In this document: piece after piece, positions 14,332 to 23,818 of the stretch
How the letters are laid out: each line of letters starts with the position of its first letter
Position numbering within the stretch: the stretch's first letter is position 1
Assembly (NCBI GenBank): GCA_900318855.1
Contig: ONMG01000234.1
Location: forward strand, 1-24,699
Direction of reading: 5' to 3'
Origin: an uncultured Prevotella sp.
GTDB taxonomy: Bacteria; Bacteroidota; Bacteroidia; Bacteroidales; Bacteroidaceae
Length of the DNA stretch: 24,699 nt
The notes under the pieces: generated by a model
What the model saw: the letters and a program-made list of their open reading frames with translations, nothing else
What the model was told of the DNA's origin: nothing
Database searches by the model: none
Translations under genes and position numbers: made by a program

Positions 14332-17300
14332 ATGAAAACAAGCAACAACAAGAGACGAGTCTCCCTTGTGGGGATGCTGCTCCTTCTCTCACTGTGCTTC
14401 ACTACCGGACTGCACGCCCAGAATGTGACTAAGGCTTTCAAGAATGCCCCACTCAAGAGTGTGCTCAAAGAGGTGGAACGCCAGACGAAGATGTCGGTGG
14501 TCTACAAGGTGAGCGAGGTGAGCGAGAACCAGCGCGTGAATGCCACGTTTAACAACACTCCCGTGCGCGAGGTACTGAATAAGGTGCTCGGCGACGGACT
14601 GACCTATGATATCGACGGTAAGATGATTACCATTCATCGCCGCAAAGCTGCGCAGCAGCAAGAGCAGACGGCCATCCGCCAAGGTCAGGAGCGCGTAATC
14701 TCGGGAAACGTAGTGGACGGTCAAAACGAGCCGCTCATCGGAGTGGCCGTCCGCGTAAAAGGTACTAACATAGGAGTTGCCACCGACGTTGACGGCCATT
14801 ATTCGGTGAAGACCTCCGTCCAGAATCCCCAATTGGTGTTCTCCTTCATTGGTTTCACGCCTCAGACCGTGAGTGCCGGCAACCGGAGTCAGGTGGACGT
14901 CACCCTGCAGGAAGACAGCAAGGTGCTCAATGAGGTGGTGGTGACGGCTATGGGTATCCAGCGCAAGGAGAGCTCGCTCACCTACGCCACTCAGCAGGTG
15001 AGAGCCGACGACCTGACCAAGGTCCAGGACCCCAACGTCACCAACAGCCTTGAAGGTAAGGTGTCGGGTATCACAGTGACGCAGAGTGCCGGTGGTGCCG
15101 GTGGTGCCTCGAAGATTACGCTTCGCGGTAACCGCTCTATCCTCGGTTCCACCTCGCCTCTCATCGTCGTCGACGGTATCCCAATGAACAACAGCACGCG
15201 CAACCAGCTCAGCATGGGCTCTGGTTCCACGCTCGGCTATCAGGGTGTGAGCGAAGGCTCCGACCCGCTGTCAGAAATCAACCCCGACGACATCGAGAGC
15301 ATCAACGTGCTCAAGGGTGCCAACGCTGCCGCGCTCTATGGTTCGGTGGCTGCCAACGGTGTGGTGATGATCACCACCAAGAAAGGCCGTGAGGGTAAGG
15401 TCGACATCCGCTATTCCTCCAACCTCACCATCGACAACCCCCTCATGACACCGAAGATTCAGAACACCTATGGCGCCAATGTGGTGACGGGGGACGACGG
15501 TAAGGTGACCTCCATTGACCTCAACGGCTGGGGCGACCGCATTGCCAACCGCTCGGCCAACAACCTCATTGTGCAGGCTCCGCTGGACTACACACAGTTC
15601 GGTAACCTCAGCATCGCAGAGGGTGACCGCAAGCCTGTCTACCACGATGTCTATCTGCGCAACTATGCCAACGACGACGTGAAGGACTTCTATCGTACCG
15701 GTGTGACGACGAACAACTCCATCTCGCTCTCCGGTGGTACGGAGAAGCTCCGCACCTACTTCTCTTACTCGAACTCTCACGCCAACGGTATGCTGAAGAA
15801 CAACAGCTACAACCGTAACACCATCTCGATGAGAGCCAGTTATAAGTTCTTCGACCGACTCAACGTGGAGGCCTCGGTGAACTATGTGACCGCAGTGACG
15901 CGCAACCGTCCCGGTGGCGGTACGGTGGGCAACCCCATCTACCACATGTACATGACGCCCCGCAACATCGACATGGGCTACTACAAGAACAACTATGTGG
16001 TGCAGGATGCTTCTTGGAACTCCAATCTGCAGCGCCAGTATGTGAACAACAGCACCTACTACAGACAGGTGGTGAACTCGGAGACCGGAAAGGTGACTTA
16101 CGAGCCTGTGACCGCTTGGGACTGGACCACCACCCGCGTGGGAATCAGTGGACCGCGCCAGAACTGGCCCTACCTCGTGGCACGTAACAACAACCCCTAC
16201 TGGCTGATGAACATGAACAGCGGCAAGCAGCAGGACGACCGTATCTACGGCTATCTCTCGGGTAATCTGCTCATCTACGACGGACTGGCTTTCCAGGCCC
16301 GTATCGGTATCGACCGCAGCCGCTATGTGAGCGAGAGCAAGCGCTACGCTACTACTTTCCTGCCCGCCACGATGGATGACTATGGCCACTATTGGCATAG
16401 CAACGACAACACCAACGATATCTATACCGACTACCTGCTGTCGTATAACAAGACCTTCGGCGACTGGTCGGTCTCGGCTACTGCCGGATGGGTAGGCCAT
16501 GTGCGCAAGAGCGAATACAAGCCCACTGACGTTGTGGCCACTTGGGTGGACGGCTCACAGCAGCGCCTCTCCAACACGCCCAACATCTTCGACGTCTCGT
16601 CGGGTGGTGTCGGTGCTACCACACTCTCGAAGACCACCGACTGGGATAAGGGTGCCGTCTTCACCGGTCAGGTGGGATGGAAGGAGAAGGTCTATCTCGA
16701 AGGCTCCTACCGTCGTGACTGGTACCGCGCCTACAAGCAGTTCCGCAGTCTCGGTATGGATGTGCCCGATAACTTCGGTTACTTCTCGCTGGGCGGCAAT
16801 GCTATCGTGAGCTCGCTGGTGAAGTTGCCTTCTTGGATTAACTACATGAAATATCGCGTGAGCTACTCGCAGGTGGGTAACTCCATCCCTAACCGCATCT
16901 ATGCACTCTCTACGGTGAACCGCCGCGTGAATGTCTCGTCGGCAAGCTCTTACGGAACCTTCAACAACCCCCGCGACGAGCGCACCAACTCCTTCGAGAC
17001 CGGTGCTGAGATGCAGTTCCTCAATGGTCGGCTGAGCTTGGATGTCACCTATTATAATACGACCACCAAGAACCTGTATATGGAAGGCACCAATGCCTCG
17101 GGTGTCACGATACCGTTCAACTCGGCCAGTGTGCGCAACCAGGGCTTCGAGCTCACGCTGGGCTACGACTGGCTCTTCGGTCGCGACCTGCGCTGGCGTA
17201 CCTCCTATAACCTGTCCTACAATGACAATAAGATTCTGGACACCGTCTACGAGGAGAATGGCACTGAGAAGCAAATCTATCAGGATGTGCAGGGAGTGCG

Positions 17301-17997
17301 CGTGCGCTATAAGAAGGGCGGCAGCGTAGGCGACATGTACGTCACCGACTATCGCCGCAATGAGGATGGCTCGCTGAAGCTGAACAGCCGTGGCCTGCCC
17401 AGTCTGGAGACCGACCCCGCCAAGGTGTACACCACCTATGCCGGCAACATGAACTCCAAGTGGCAGATGGGCTGGAGCAATACCCTTAGCTACAAGAACT
17501 TCTCGCTCTACTTCCTCATCAACGGCCGCATCGGCGGTAAGGTTATCTCGCTCACCGAGGCAGCTCTCGACAACATGGGCTTCTCCGAGCGCACCGCCAA
17601 CGCCAGAGAGATGGCAGAGAAGAACAACCTCGTCTACACCGACCGTTACGGCAAGTCGTATCCCGCCATGTACACTCCCGACGGCACCGGTCGCCTCATG
17701 CCTATCCAGGCCTACTACGAGAAGATCGGCGGTACGCCCAACCCTGCTGAGTACATCTACAGCGGCACCAACTTCCGTCTGCGTGAGCTCTCGCTGGGCT
17801 ACACCTTCCGCGACCTCTTCGGTGCAAACCGCAACTTGCAGCTGGCCTTCATCGCCCGCAACCTCTTCTTCCTCTATAAGGACAGCCCCACCGATCCCGA
17901 CGTGTCGCTCTCCACACAGAACGGTCTCAGCGGCTTCGAGATGTTCAACATGCCTTCGTCCAGGCAGTTCGGCTTCTCCCTGAAACTCAACTTCTAA
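14332..17997 (+). CDS. SusC-type TonB-dependent outer-membrane transporter with STN signalling domain
   Basis: A 1221-residue outer-membrane transporter that imports glycans using TonB energy. The order is signal peptide (1-29), STN signalling domain (about 32-103), carboxypeptidase-regulatory-like domain (about 122-195, with ISGNVVDGQNEPLIGVAV), TonB box region LNEVVVTAMG (199-208), plug with ITLRGNRSI and PLIVVDGIPMNN, then the beta-barrel ending FGFSLKLNF. The STN domain marks it as a member that signals to a FecR/sigma pair, which fits the fecR gene just upstream. susD follows after 22 bases, so the two surely form one complex. The nearby endoglycosidases suggest N-glycans as cargo. The leader before the ATG is A-rich without a Shine-Dalgarno sequence. 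Confidence 0.95.
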   Translation: MKTSNNKRRVSLVGMLLLLSLCFTTGLHAQNVTKAFKNAPLKSVLKEVERQTKMSVVYKVSEVSENQRVNATFNNTPVREVLNKVLGDGLTYDIDGKMITIHRRKAAQQQEQTAIRQGQERVISGNVVDGQNEPLIGVAVRVKGTNIGVATDVDGHYSVKTSVQNPQLVFSFIGFTPQTVSAGNRSQVDVTLQEDSKVLNEVVVTAMGIQRKESSLTYATQQVRADDLTKVQDPNVTNSLEGKVSGITVTQSAGGAGGASKITLRGNRSILGSTSPLIVVDGIPMNNSTRNQLSMGSGSTLGYQGVSEGSDPLSEINPDDIESINVLKGANAAALYGSVAANGVVMITTKKGREGKVDIRYSSNLTIDNPLMTPKIQNTYGANVVTGDDGKVTSIDLNGWGDRIANRSANNLIVQAPLDYTQFGNLSIAEGDRKPVYHDVYLRNYANDDVKDFYRTGVTTNNSISLSGGTEKLRTYFSYSNSHANGMLKNNSYNRNTISMRASYKFFDRLNVEASVNYVTAVTRNRPGGGTVGNPIYHMYMTPRNIDMGYYKNNYVVQDASWNSNLQRQYVNNSTYYRQVVNSETGKVTYEPVTAWDWTTTRVGISGPRQNWPYLVARNNNPYWLMNMNSGKQQDDRIYGYLSGNLLIYDGLAFQARIGIDRSRYVSESKRYATTFLPATMDDYGHYWHSNDNTNDIYTDYLLSYNKTFGDWSVSATAGWVGHVRKSEYKPTDVVATWVDGSQQRLSNTPNIFDVSSGGVGATTLSKTTDWDKGAVFTGQVGWKEKVYLEGSYRRDWYRAYKQFRSLGMDVPDNFGYFSLGGNAIVSSLVKLPSWINYMKYRVSYSQVGNSIPNRIYALSTVNRRVNVSSASSYGTFNNPRDERTNSFETGAEMQFLNGRLSLDVTYYNTTTKNLYMEGTNASGVTIPFNSASVRNQGFELTLGYDWLFGRDLRWRTSYNLSYNDNKILDTVYEENGTEKQIYQDVQGVRVRYKKGGSVGDMYVTDYRRNEDGSLKLNSRGLPSLETDPAKVYTTYAGNMNSKWQMGWSNTLSYKNFSLYFLINGRIGGKVISLTEAALDNMGFSERTANAREMAEKNNLVYTDRYGKSYPAMYTPDGTGRLMPIQAYYEKIGGTPNPAEYIYSGTNFRLRELSLGYTFRDLFGANRNLQLAFIARNLFFLYKDSPTDPDVSLSTQNGLSGFEMFNMPSSRQFGFSLKLNF

Positions 17998-18019
17998 CCC
18001 ACTATAACACAAGCAAGAA

Positions 18020-19864
18020 ATGAATAAGAAACATATCATCCTGACCCTGTCATTGGTTGCTGGCACGCTGTCGATGAGTTCCTGTCTCGACTATGACCAT
18101 CCTGAGGACACCCTCAGCGTGAACCAGAACGTGGTGGTACCCACTCCGGAGACCGGCAAGGGTTCCCCCGACAGCATTCCTTATCACAATGTAGCCTCTG
18201 AGGCCTTCTTCAAGCGGAAGGATACTCCTGCCCAAGGTGGACAAGACTTGGGAGGTCTGCGCAGCAAGAGCACTCAGCAGCTGCTCTCCCAGGCTGCTGC
18301 CGGCTACTTCTGTCTGCGCGGTGGCAAGAAGAGTGAGATGCCCGGACCGCATGCCTATCAGTATGCTTTCTCGCTCGGTACCGACAACTATGCTCAGTAC
18401 ATGGTGGTGCCTCACCACGACTTCATGGCCGGTGAGCTCTCGTCGACCTACGCCATCAGCCCCAATTTCCGTGGAGGTGCGCGCGGTGGCTTCTCTGAGA
18501 TGAAGAACCAGGTGACACCGCTGCTGAACAGTCTCATTGTCGACTCTATCCCTGAGATAAAGGCCATGTATCTGTTGGTCTACGACTTCGGCGCTCAGGA
18601 GCAGGCTGACCTCTTCGGGGCCTTCGCCTATACCGACTACCTGCACAACAGCACCACGCCGCCTTTCACCTATGAGGGTGGACGCGACATCTATGAGAAG
18701 ATTGTGCAGCACATCGACACTGCAATAGCCTGCTTCAAGCACTTCGACTCTAAGCCTGAGTATTACAAGAACGCTATCTTCGGAGTGAAGTTGAGCAACG
18801 ACAATATGACATCTGACATGATGACCGACCGCGCCCGGAGCTTTGAGACGTGGATTCGCTTCGCCAACTCGCTCAAGCTGCGCATGGCAATGCACATGGT
18901 GAAGGTGGATCCCGACCAGGCCCGTCAGTGGGCTGAGGAGGCTGTCAAGGGCGGTGTCATTGAGAGCGATAAGGACCAAACGGGTGTCTTCATTCAGAAT
19001 TTCGGAATCAACCACCCGCTCTCTGAGATTGCCAACTCGTGGAACGACACCCGCGTGAGTGCCTCTTTCGAGAGCCTGCTCACCAGTCTCGGTCACCCTT
19101 ACCTGGACTATGTCATCACGAAGAATGCTGACGACATCGTGAATCAGAAGACGAAGAAGATTACTCCGGCCGGTACGCGCTGCTGCGGTATGCGAGAGGG
19201 CGAGTGGCCCGGACAAGGACAGAATGCTTCCGTGAACCCCTATCTGAACTATGCTTCACTGAATGCCCAGACCTTCTCTACAGCTCCGCTCTATTACATC
19301 AAGTGGGCTGAGGTCGACTTCCTCCGCGCCGAGGGTGCCCTGCGTGGCTGGGACATGGGTGGCACGGCTGAGTTCTTCTACAACCGCGGTATCGACCATG
19401 CTTTCTTGGAGGATCCCTCCAGCGAGAGCGCTACCTACAAGCAGGCCATGGCCACCTACAAGGAACTCGAGAAACCGCACGACTTCACCTGGACCGACCC
19501 ATTGGGCATCTCGCTCGACGAGCCCAGTGTCACGAAGATTGGTGTGAAATGGAACGAAAGCGACTCTCCCGAGGTGAAGCTTGAGAAGATCATCACCCAG
19601 AAGTATATCGCCCTCTTCCCTTACAGCTATGAGGCTTGGACAGAGATGCGCCGTACGGGCTATCCCAAGATGTTCTATGTGCTCAATGCCGACGACGGTG
19701 ACGGCTCGCTCTCTGAGGGTGACCTCATTCGCCGAATCCCCTTCCCCGAGACCGACGACCAGTCGCTTATCGACATCGCCAATACGGGTCTGAAGGCATT
19801 AGGCGGCCCCGACCAGCAAGCTACCCGCGTGTGGTGGGACCGTGCTGACAAGGGCAACTTCTAA
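18020..19864 (+). CDS. SusD/RagB-type glycan-binding lipoprotein
   Basis: A 614-residue surface lipoprotein. The lipobox LSMSSC puts the lipidated cysteine at residue 22. The body is helix-rich as in SusD proteins. The C-terminal signature KYIALFPYSYEAWTEMRRTG (about 530-550), followed by a proline-rich RRIPFPETD segment, is typical of the family. It caps the SusC pore and binds the incoming oligosaccharide. Two adjacent cysteines in AGTRCCGMREG (about residue 395) are unusual and may form a disulphide. It follows susC by 22 bases and is followed by a hairpin and then the first GH85 gene. The family call is safe; ligand specificity is inferred from the neighbours only. Confidence 0.93.
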   Translation: MNKKHIILTLSLVAGTLSMSSCLDYDHPEDTLSVNQNVVVPTPETGKGSPDSIPYHNVASEAFFKRKDTPAQGGQDLGGLRSKSTQQLLSQAAAGYFCLRGGKKSEMPGPHAYQYAFSLGTDNYAQYMVVPHHDFMAGELSSTYAISPNFRGGARGGFSEMKNQVTPLLNSLIVDSIPEIKAMYLLVYDFGAQEQADLFGAFAYTDYLHNSTTPPFTYEGGRDIYEKIVQHIDTAIACFKHFDSKPEYYKNAIFGVKLSNDNMTSDMMTDRARSFETWIRFANSLKLRMAMHMVKVDPDQARQWAEEAVKGGVIESDKDQTGVFIQNFGINHPLSEIANSWNDTRVSASFESLLTSLGHPYLDYVITKNADDIVNQKTKKITPAGTRCCGMREGEWPGQGQNASVNPYLNYASLNAQTFSTAPLYYIKWAEVDFLRAEGALRGWDMGGTAEFFYNRGIDHAFLEDPSSESATYKQAMATYKELEKPHDFTWTDPLGISLDEPSVTKIGVKWNESDSPEVKLEKIITQKYIALFPYSYEAWTEMRRTGYPKMFYVLNADDGDGSLSEGDLIRRIPFPETDDQSLIDIANTGLKALGGPDQQATRVWWDRADKGNF

Positions 19865-19876
19865 GGACCGATTCCG

Positions 19877-19909
19877 GCCTCTCCTGTACGATAACCTTGC
19901 AGGAGAGGC
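19877..19909 (+). terminator. Hairpin between susD and the first GH85 gene
   Basis: GCCTCTCCTG (19877-19886) and CAGGAGAGGC (19900-19909) form a perfect 10-bp stem with a 13-base loop, followed by TATAAATAAC rather than a T-run. As no promoter consensus is seen before the next gene, it probably works as a partial terminator or RNA-stabilising element inside the operon. Confidence 0.5.
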
Positions 19910-19957
19910 TATAAATAACAAACAATTACTTAAACTCATCAATCATCCTAAACTACT

Positions 19958-22900
19958 ATGAACAGGACTCTACTCTTAGCCCTTATGGCTCTCACGGCCT
20001 CAGGAGTTAGCGCCCAGCAATTCAAGACGGGCTACGTCAATTGGGGGCAGGGCAGCGAGCATTTTGCTACGACCGTAAACAGCTGGATTACCAATCAAAA
20101 GGTGAACGGCGACGATAACTTCTTTATCTCGCGTGTGAAGCCTAAGGCAAGAATCCACAATGTCAAAACTCAGGTAAAACCCGGAATAACAGGCAGTCAG
20201 GACCGCCGTGTGCTCAACTGGATTCCTTACAGTGAGCCCGGTATTGACGCACTGCCCAACAGCATCTTCGACTCCGAGGTGTTCACCATGTGGTCGTACA
20301 TCGACCATTGGGGAAGCTGGCGTGCTCCGCAGGGACGTATCCCCGGTGCACTTTCCGATGTGGCTCATAAGAATGGTGTGGCTGTGTCGGGTGTCTCCAG
20401 TATTCCCTATGGCTATCTCCGGTCACCCTGGACTACAGCCCTTGCCGAGTATGTGGAGCTCGATGCTGCAAAGCTGGCTAAGTTCTTCAACTTCTACGGC
20501 GTTGATGGTATGGGCTACAACTCTGAGTACTGGTGCTACGACGACAACATCAACTCCGGGTTGAGGGATCTGCATGCAGGCCTGGTGAAGGAGGCCCGCA
20601 AGAACGACCCTATCTTTGAGAATATCTGGTACGATGGTACCAATGACTATGGAAGCATCTACTTTGACCAAGGACTGGGTTCTCATAACCAGAATACCTT
20701 TGGTGACAGTGAGAATCCGCGCACGTCGCTCTTCTTCAACTACAACTGGAACCAGGTCGACCTGAATGCTTCGGCTACCAAGGCTACTACAATGGGGCGC
20801 GATCCTCACGACCTCTACTGCGGCATCAACATGCAGGGAGGAGAGCCCGCCAATACCCCTTGGAGATCGCTGGCCAACAGCAAACTGTCGGTTGGCCTCT
20901 GGGGGGCTCACGACAGGAATATGTTCTGGGAGAGCCGTGGTGAGCTGGGCAGCGACGAGGAAGTGAAGCAGCGCACTTACATGCTGCGCACGGAGCGCTT
21001 CTACAGCGGTGGCACACGCAATCCCGCCAATTCGCCTGCCGTCTCTAACGGATGGTTCGGCTATAGTGCCAACAACACCAGCTTCTTTGGTATGTCGGCC
21101 CTGCGTTCGGCACAGAGCACACTGGGCTGGAACCTCAGCGAGGAGCCTTTTATCACTTACTTTAATGTAGGCAACGGTAAGTTCTTCAATCTCCAGGGCA
21201 AGCGCATGAGCGACACCCACTGGGTGAACGTGGGCATGCAGGACTATCTGCCCAACTGGCGCTTCTGGTTTGCCACCCGTCTCTTGGGCGGCGACGCTGC
21301 CGACGTGCCTGCTAATGGCCTCGACGCACAGTTCGTGTGGGACGACGCCTGGTTCGGTGGTTCCTGTCTCCGCATCTTCGGAAGCCACAGCAACGAGTAC
21401 CTCCATCTCTTCAAGACACAATATGCTCTCAGCCAGGGTGATGTCATCACACTGCGCTATAAGCTGATGGGTGGTAAGGCCGACATGAGCCTTGCACTCA
21501 CGGCAGAGGGTCAGGAAAACACAACCATCAATGAGTCGGACTTCAATGTCATGACTACTTCCACCGAGGCCGACGACGAGGTCTGGGTGGAGAAGAAATT
21601 CACCGTTGGTGCAGAACTTGCCGGCAAGACGCTGGCTCTTGTAGGCCTTCACATCATGAACGCCGAGAACCTGGATTTGCGTTTAGGCGAGTTCTCCATC
21701 GTACGGGGTACTGCTACGAAGCCTGCCACTCCTGAAGGTCTGCACGCTGAGCTGTTGGCCAACAACAATCAAGGTGTGGACGGCAAGCTTATCTTCAACA
21801 TGCCTAACACAAAGGCAGCTGATGAGCCCTGCTATAACATTGATGTGAAGACATCCTACTTCAAGCTTTATGCACAGCAGGAGGGTGGCGAGCCCGTGTT
21901 CATGGGTGCCACGACAAGCTGGGCCGGCATGTTCTACTGCATACCGCTCAACCTGCAGCTCGAAGGACGCAAGGTGCGTCTCGGTGTGTCGGCCGTGTCG
22001 CTCGACCACAAGACGGAGTCCGACGTTGCCTGGAGCGAATACATGGACCTGCCGAACTATGTCTACAACGATGATATCACGGTCGACAAGAAGGTCATCA
22101 AGCCCGGACAGGAGTTCACGATGCAGTATGTCGACGTGCAGCATGAGGCAGGCGAGTGGAAGCTCGTCAAGGCTGGTACTGAGGAGGCTGTGTACACCGG
22201 TAGCGGACGCAGCGTCACCGTTGAGGGCATCAACGAGACCGGCAGCTACGACCTCGTGCTCACTGGTAACACCTATAATGATGATGCTACAGAGCGTGTC
22301 AGCACAACTCGCACTTATGGCAGCTACATCCAGATAACGAGCGAGAGTATCGGTGCACTGCCCGAAATCCATACTCTCACCGCTAATGATAAGGAGAGCG
22401 ACGTGGACGCTACGATCGGCGTGCCCGTATTGATGAAGTACACCGGCCGCCGTGCCAATGGCTCCGGCTCGCAGGGTGTCGACCTCAATGAGAAGCGCTT
22501 CGGCGTGAAGATGGCCGACTTGGGCCTCACGGGTACCAAGAGCTTCACCGTGGCCTTCTGGCTCAAGATTAACAGTGCCGCAGCAGGCGAGACTCAGCTC
22601 CTCTCCGTGGCCAACAAGCTCGACGGATGGCCCAAGACCGACTGGGGTTGGATTTGGAGTAACTTCGATCAGACCGGTAAGATGACCAGCTTCACCTTCC
22701 GCGGCACCGATGGCTCCAGCAACAATGAGCTTCAGTACACCTATGGCAACACCACGCTGCCCATCGGCAACTGGGTGCACATTGCCTACGTGTTCGATTG
22801 GCAGAACAACTCTAACACAGGCTTCAAGTGCAGCTTCTACGTCAATGGCAAGAAGCAGACCGTGACGCGCTGGAAGCGTGCTCGCGATAACTCCTACACG

Positions 22901-23731
22901 ACTTCTGAGCCCGGCTATGCTTCCAATGTGTACAGCATCACCAATGGCATGGTGCTCGCTGTCGGTGGCGATGCTCACGGCCGTAATGGCATTCGTGGTG
23001 CCATCGACAACCTGGAAATCTTTGAGGGAGCCCTCACCGACGACGAGGTGAAGGCCACCATGGGCGATATCGACGAAACCAACTTGCCCGCTAAGCTGAT
23101 TGCCGGCTGGACACTGGAGCAGCAGCCTCAGGACAAAGTGTTCAAGTCGGTGGGCAAGAAGGCTAACGTCGATGCCGGTCTCCACAGCTATACCCCACTT
23201 GAAGGTGAGGGTCAGGGCAGCTTCCATTGGGACGACTGCAATGTGACCTCCGGCTGTCCGTTCATCAGCGGTACGGCATTCCCCGTCACTACTACGGCTA
23301 CCTGGAAGACCAAGATGGGCAGCGTCATCACCGATGCCGAGGGCACCGATGTGGCAGGCTCGGCCAAGATTGCCTATAAGAAGTCTGGCGACTTCGAGGT
23401 GACTCTCACACTGGCCAACTCCCTGGGCAGCGACCAGCGCACCTTCCGCGTCATCAAGGTGGGTGGCACCACAGGTATCAATGCCACCGAGACCACAGCC
23501 ACTGCCAAGGTGTATGCTGTCAACGGCATGGCCTACGTGCAGTTCGACGAGTCGGGCAACTACGGAGTTGAAGTCTTCGATGCCGCCGGTGCCCTCGTGG
23601 CCCGCAAGGTGCAGGCTGTCGGTGCTGGCCAGAGCGTTCAGGTGCGCCTGCCTCAGAAGGGCATGTATGTGCTGAAAGTCACTAAGGGCGGCAAGACGCT
23701 CCGCGTGGTCAAACTGATGAATAAGTTCTAA
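19958..23731 (+). CDS. GH85 endo-beta-N-acetylglucosaminidase, multidomain, with T9SS-like tail
   Basis: A 1257-residue secreted enzyme that would cut the GlcNAc-GlcNAc core of N-glycans. A type I signal peptide (1-19, ending GVSA) comes before the GH85 barrel (about 22-400). GVDGMGYNSEYW carries the N-x-E pair of the family (Asn188 orienting the N-acetyl group, Glu190 as acid/base), and WYDGTNDYG with LFFNYNW are further landmarks. Beta-sandwich regions follow (about 430-800), then a LamG/concanavalin-like domain (about 825-1030, FTVAFWLKI, IDNLEIFEGALTDDEV). A PKD-like stretch comes next (about 1110-1170), and the C-terminal domain (1183-1257), with GMYVLKVTKGGKTLRVVK, resembles type IX secretion sorting tails. 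Lacking a lipobox, it probably reaches the surface by that route. It lies 93 bases after susD. Confidence 0.88.
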   Translation: MNRTLLLALMALTASGVSAQQFKTGYVNWGQGSEHFATTVNSWITNQKVNGDDNFFISRVKPKARIHNVKTQVKPGITGSQDRRVLNWIPYSEPGIDALPNSIFDSEVFTMWSYIDHWGSWRAPQGRIPGALSDVAHKNGVAVSGVSSIPYGYLRSPWTTALAEYVELDAAKLAKFFNFYGVDGMGYNSEYWCYDDNINSGLRDLHAGLVKEARKNDPIFENIWYDGTNDYGSIYFDQGLGSHNQNTFGDSENPRTSLFFNYNWNQVDLNASATKATTMGRDPHDLYCGINMQGGEPANTPWRSLANSKLSVGLWGAHDRNMFWESRGELGSDEEVKQRTYMLRTERFYSGGTRNPANSPAVSNGWFGYSANNTSFFGMSALRSAQSTLGWNLSEEPFITYFNVGNGKFFNLQGKRMSDTHWVNVGMQDYLPNWRFWFATRLLGGDAADVPANGLDAQFVWDDAWFGGSCLRIFGSHSNEYLHLFKTQYALSQGDVITLRYKLMGGKADMSLALTAEGQENTTINESDFNVMTTSTEADDEVWVEKKFTVGAELAGKTLALVGLHIMNAENLDLRLGEFSIVRGTATKPATPEGLHAELLANNNQGVDGKLIFNMPNTKAADEPCYNIDVKTSYFKLYAQQEGGEPVFMGATTSWAGMFYCIPLNLQLEGRKVRLGVSAVSLDHKTESDVAWSEYMDLPNYVYNDDITVDKKVIKPGQEFTMQYVDVQHEAGEWKLVKAGTEEAVYTGSGRSVTVEGINETGSYDLVLTGNTYNDDATERVSTTRTYGSYIQITSESIGALPEIHTLTANDKESDVDATIGVPVLMKYTGRRANGSGSQGVDLNEKRFGVKMADLGLTGTKSFTVAFWLKINSAAAGETQLLSVANKLDGWPKTDWGWIWSNFDQTGKMTSFTFRGTDGSSNNELQYTYGNTTLPIGNWVHIAYVFDWQNNSNTGFKCSFYVNGKKQTVTRWKRARDNSYTTSEPGYASNVYSITNGMVLAVGGDAHGRNGIRGAIDNLEIFEGALTDDEVKATMGDIDETNLPAKLIAGWTLEQQPQDKVFKSVGKKANVDAGLHSYTPLEGEGQGSFHWDDCNVTSGCPFISGTAFPVTTTATWKTKMGSVITDAEGTDVAGSAKIAYKKSGDFEVTLTLANSLGSDQRTFRVIKVGGTTGINATETTATAKVYAVNGMAYVQFDESGNYGVEVFDAAGALVARKVQAVGAGQSVQVRLPQKGMYVLKVTKGGKTLRVVKLMNKF

Positions 23732-23740
23732 CTCTTCGAT

Positions 23741-23780
23741 AAGGTGCGGGCAGGCTCCACCGTGGGGCGGCCTGCACCTT
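23741..23780 (+). terminator. Hairpin between the two GH85 genes
   Basis: AAGGTG (23741-23746) plus CAGGC (23751-23755) pair with GCCTG (23770-23774) plus CACCTT (23775-23780), leaving a 4-base bulge and a 14-base loop. There is no T-run. It follows the first GH85 stop codon by 10 bases, a placement similar to that of the hairpin after susD. Confidence 0.45.
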
Positions 23781-23818
23781 CCATCTCAAATCCATTACTA
23801 ATCCTCAAATTAAAATCA

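Noticed and set aside
16555..18066. Long antisense open frame (503 codons) opposite susC
   Set aside because: It mirrors the codon bias of susC, is dominated by Val, Gly, Leu, His and Glu without any domain, and the plus-strand reading is an unmistakable SusC. The same holds for the 514-codon antisense frame at 21683-23227 and those at 5752-6864 and 20423-21652.
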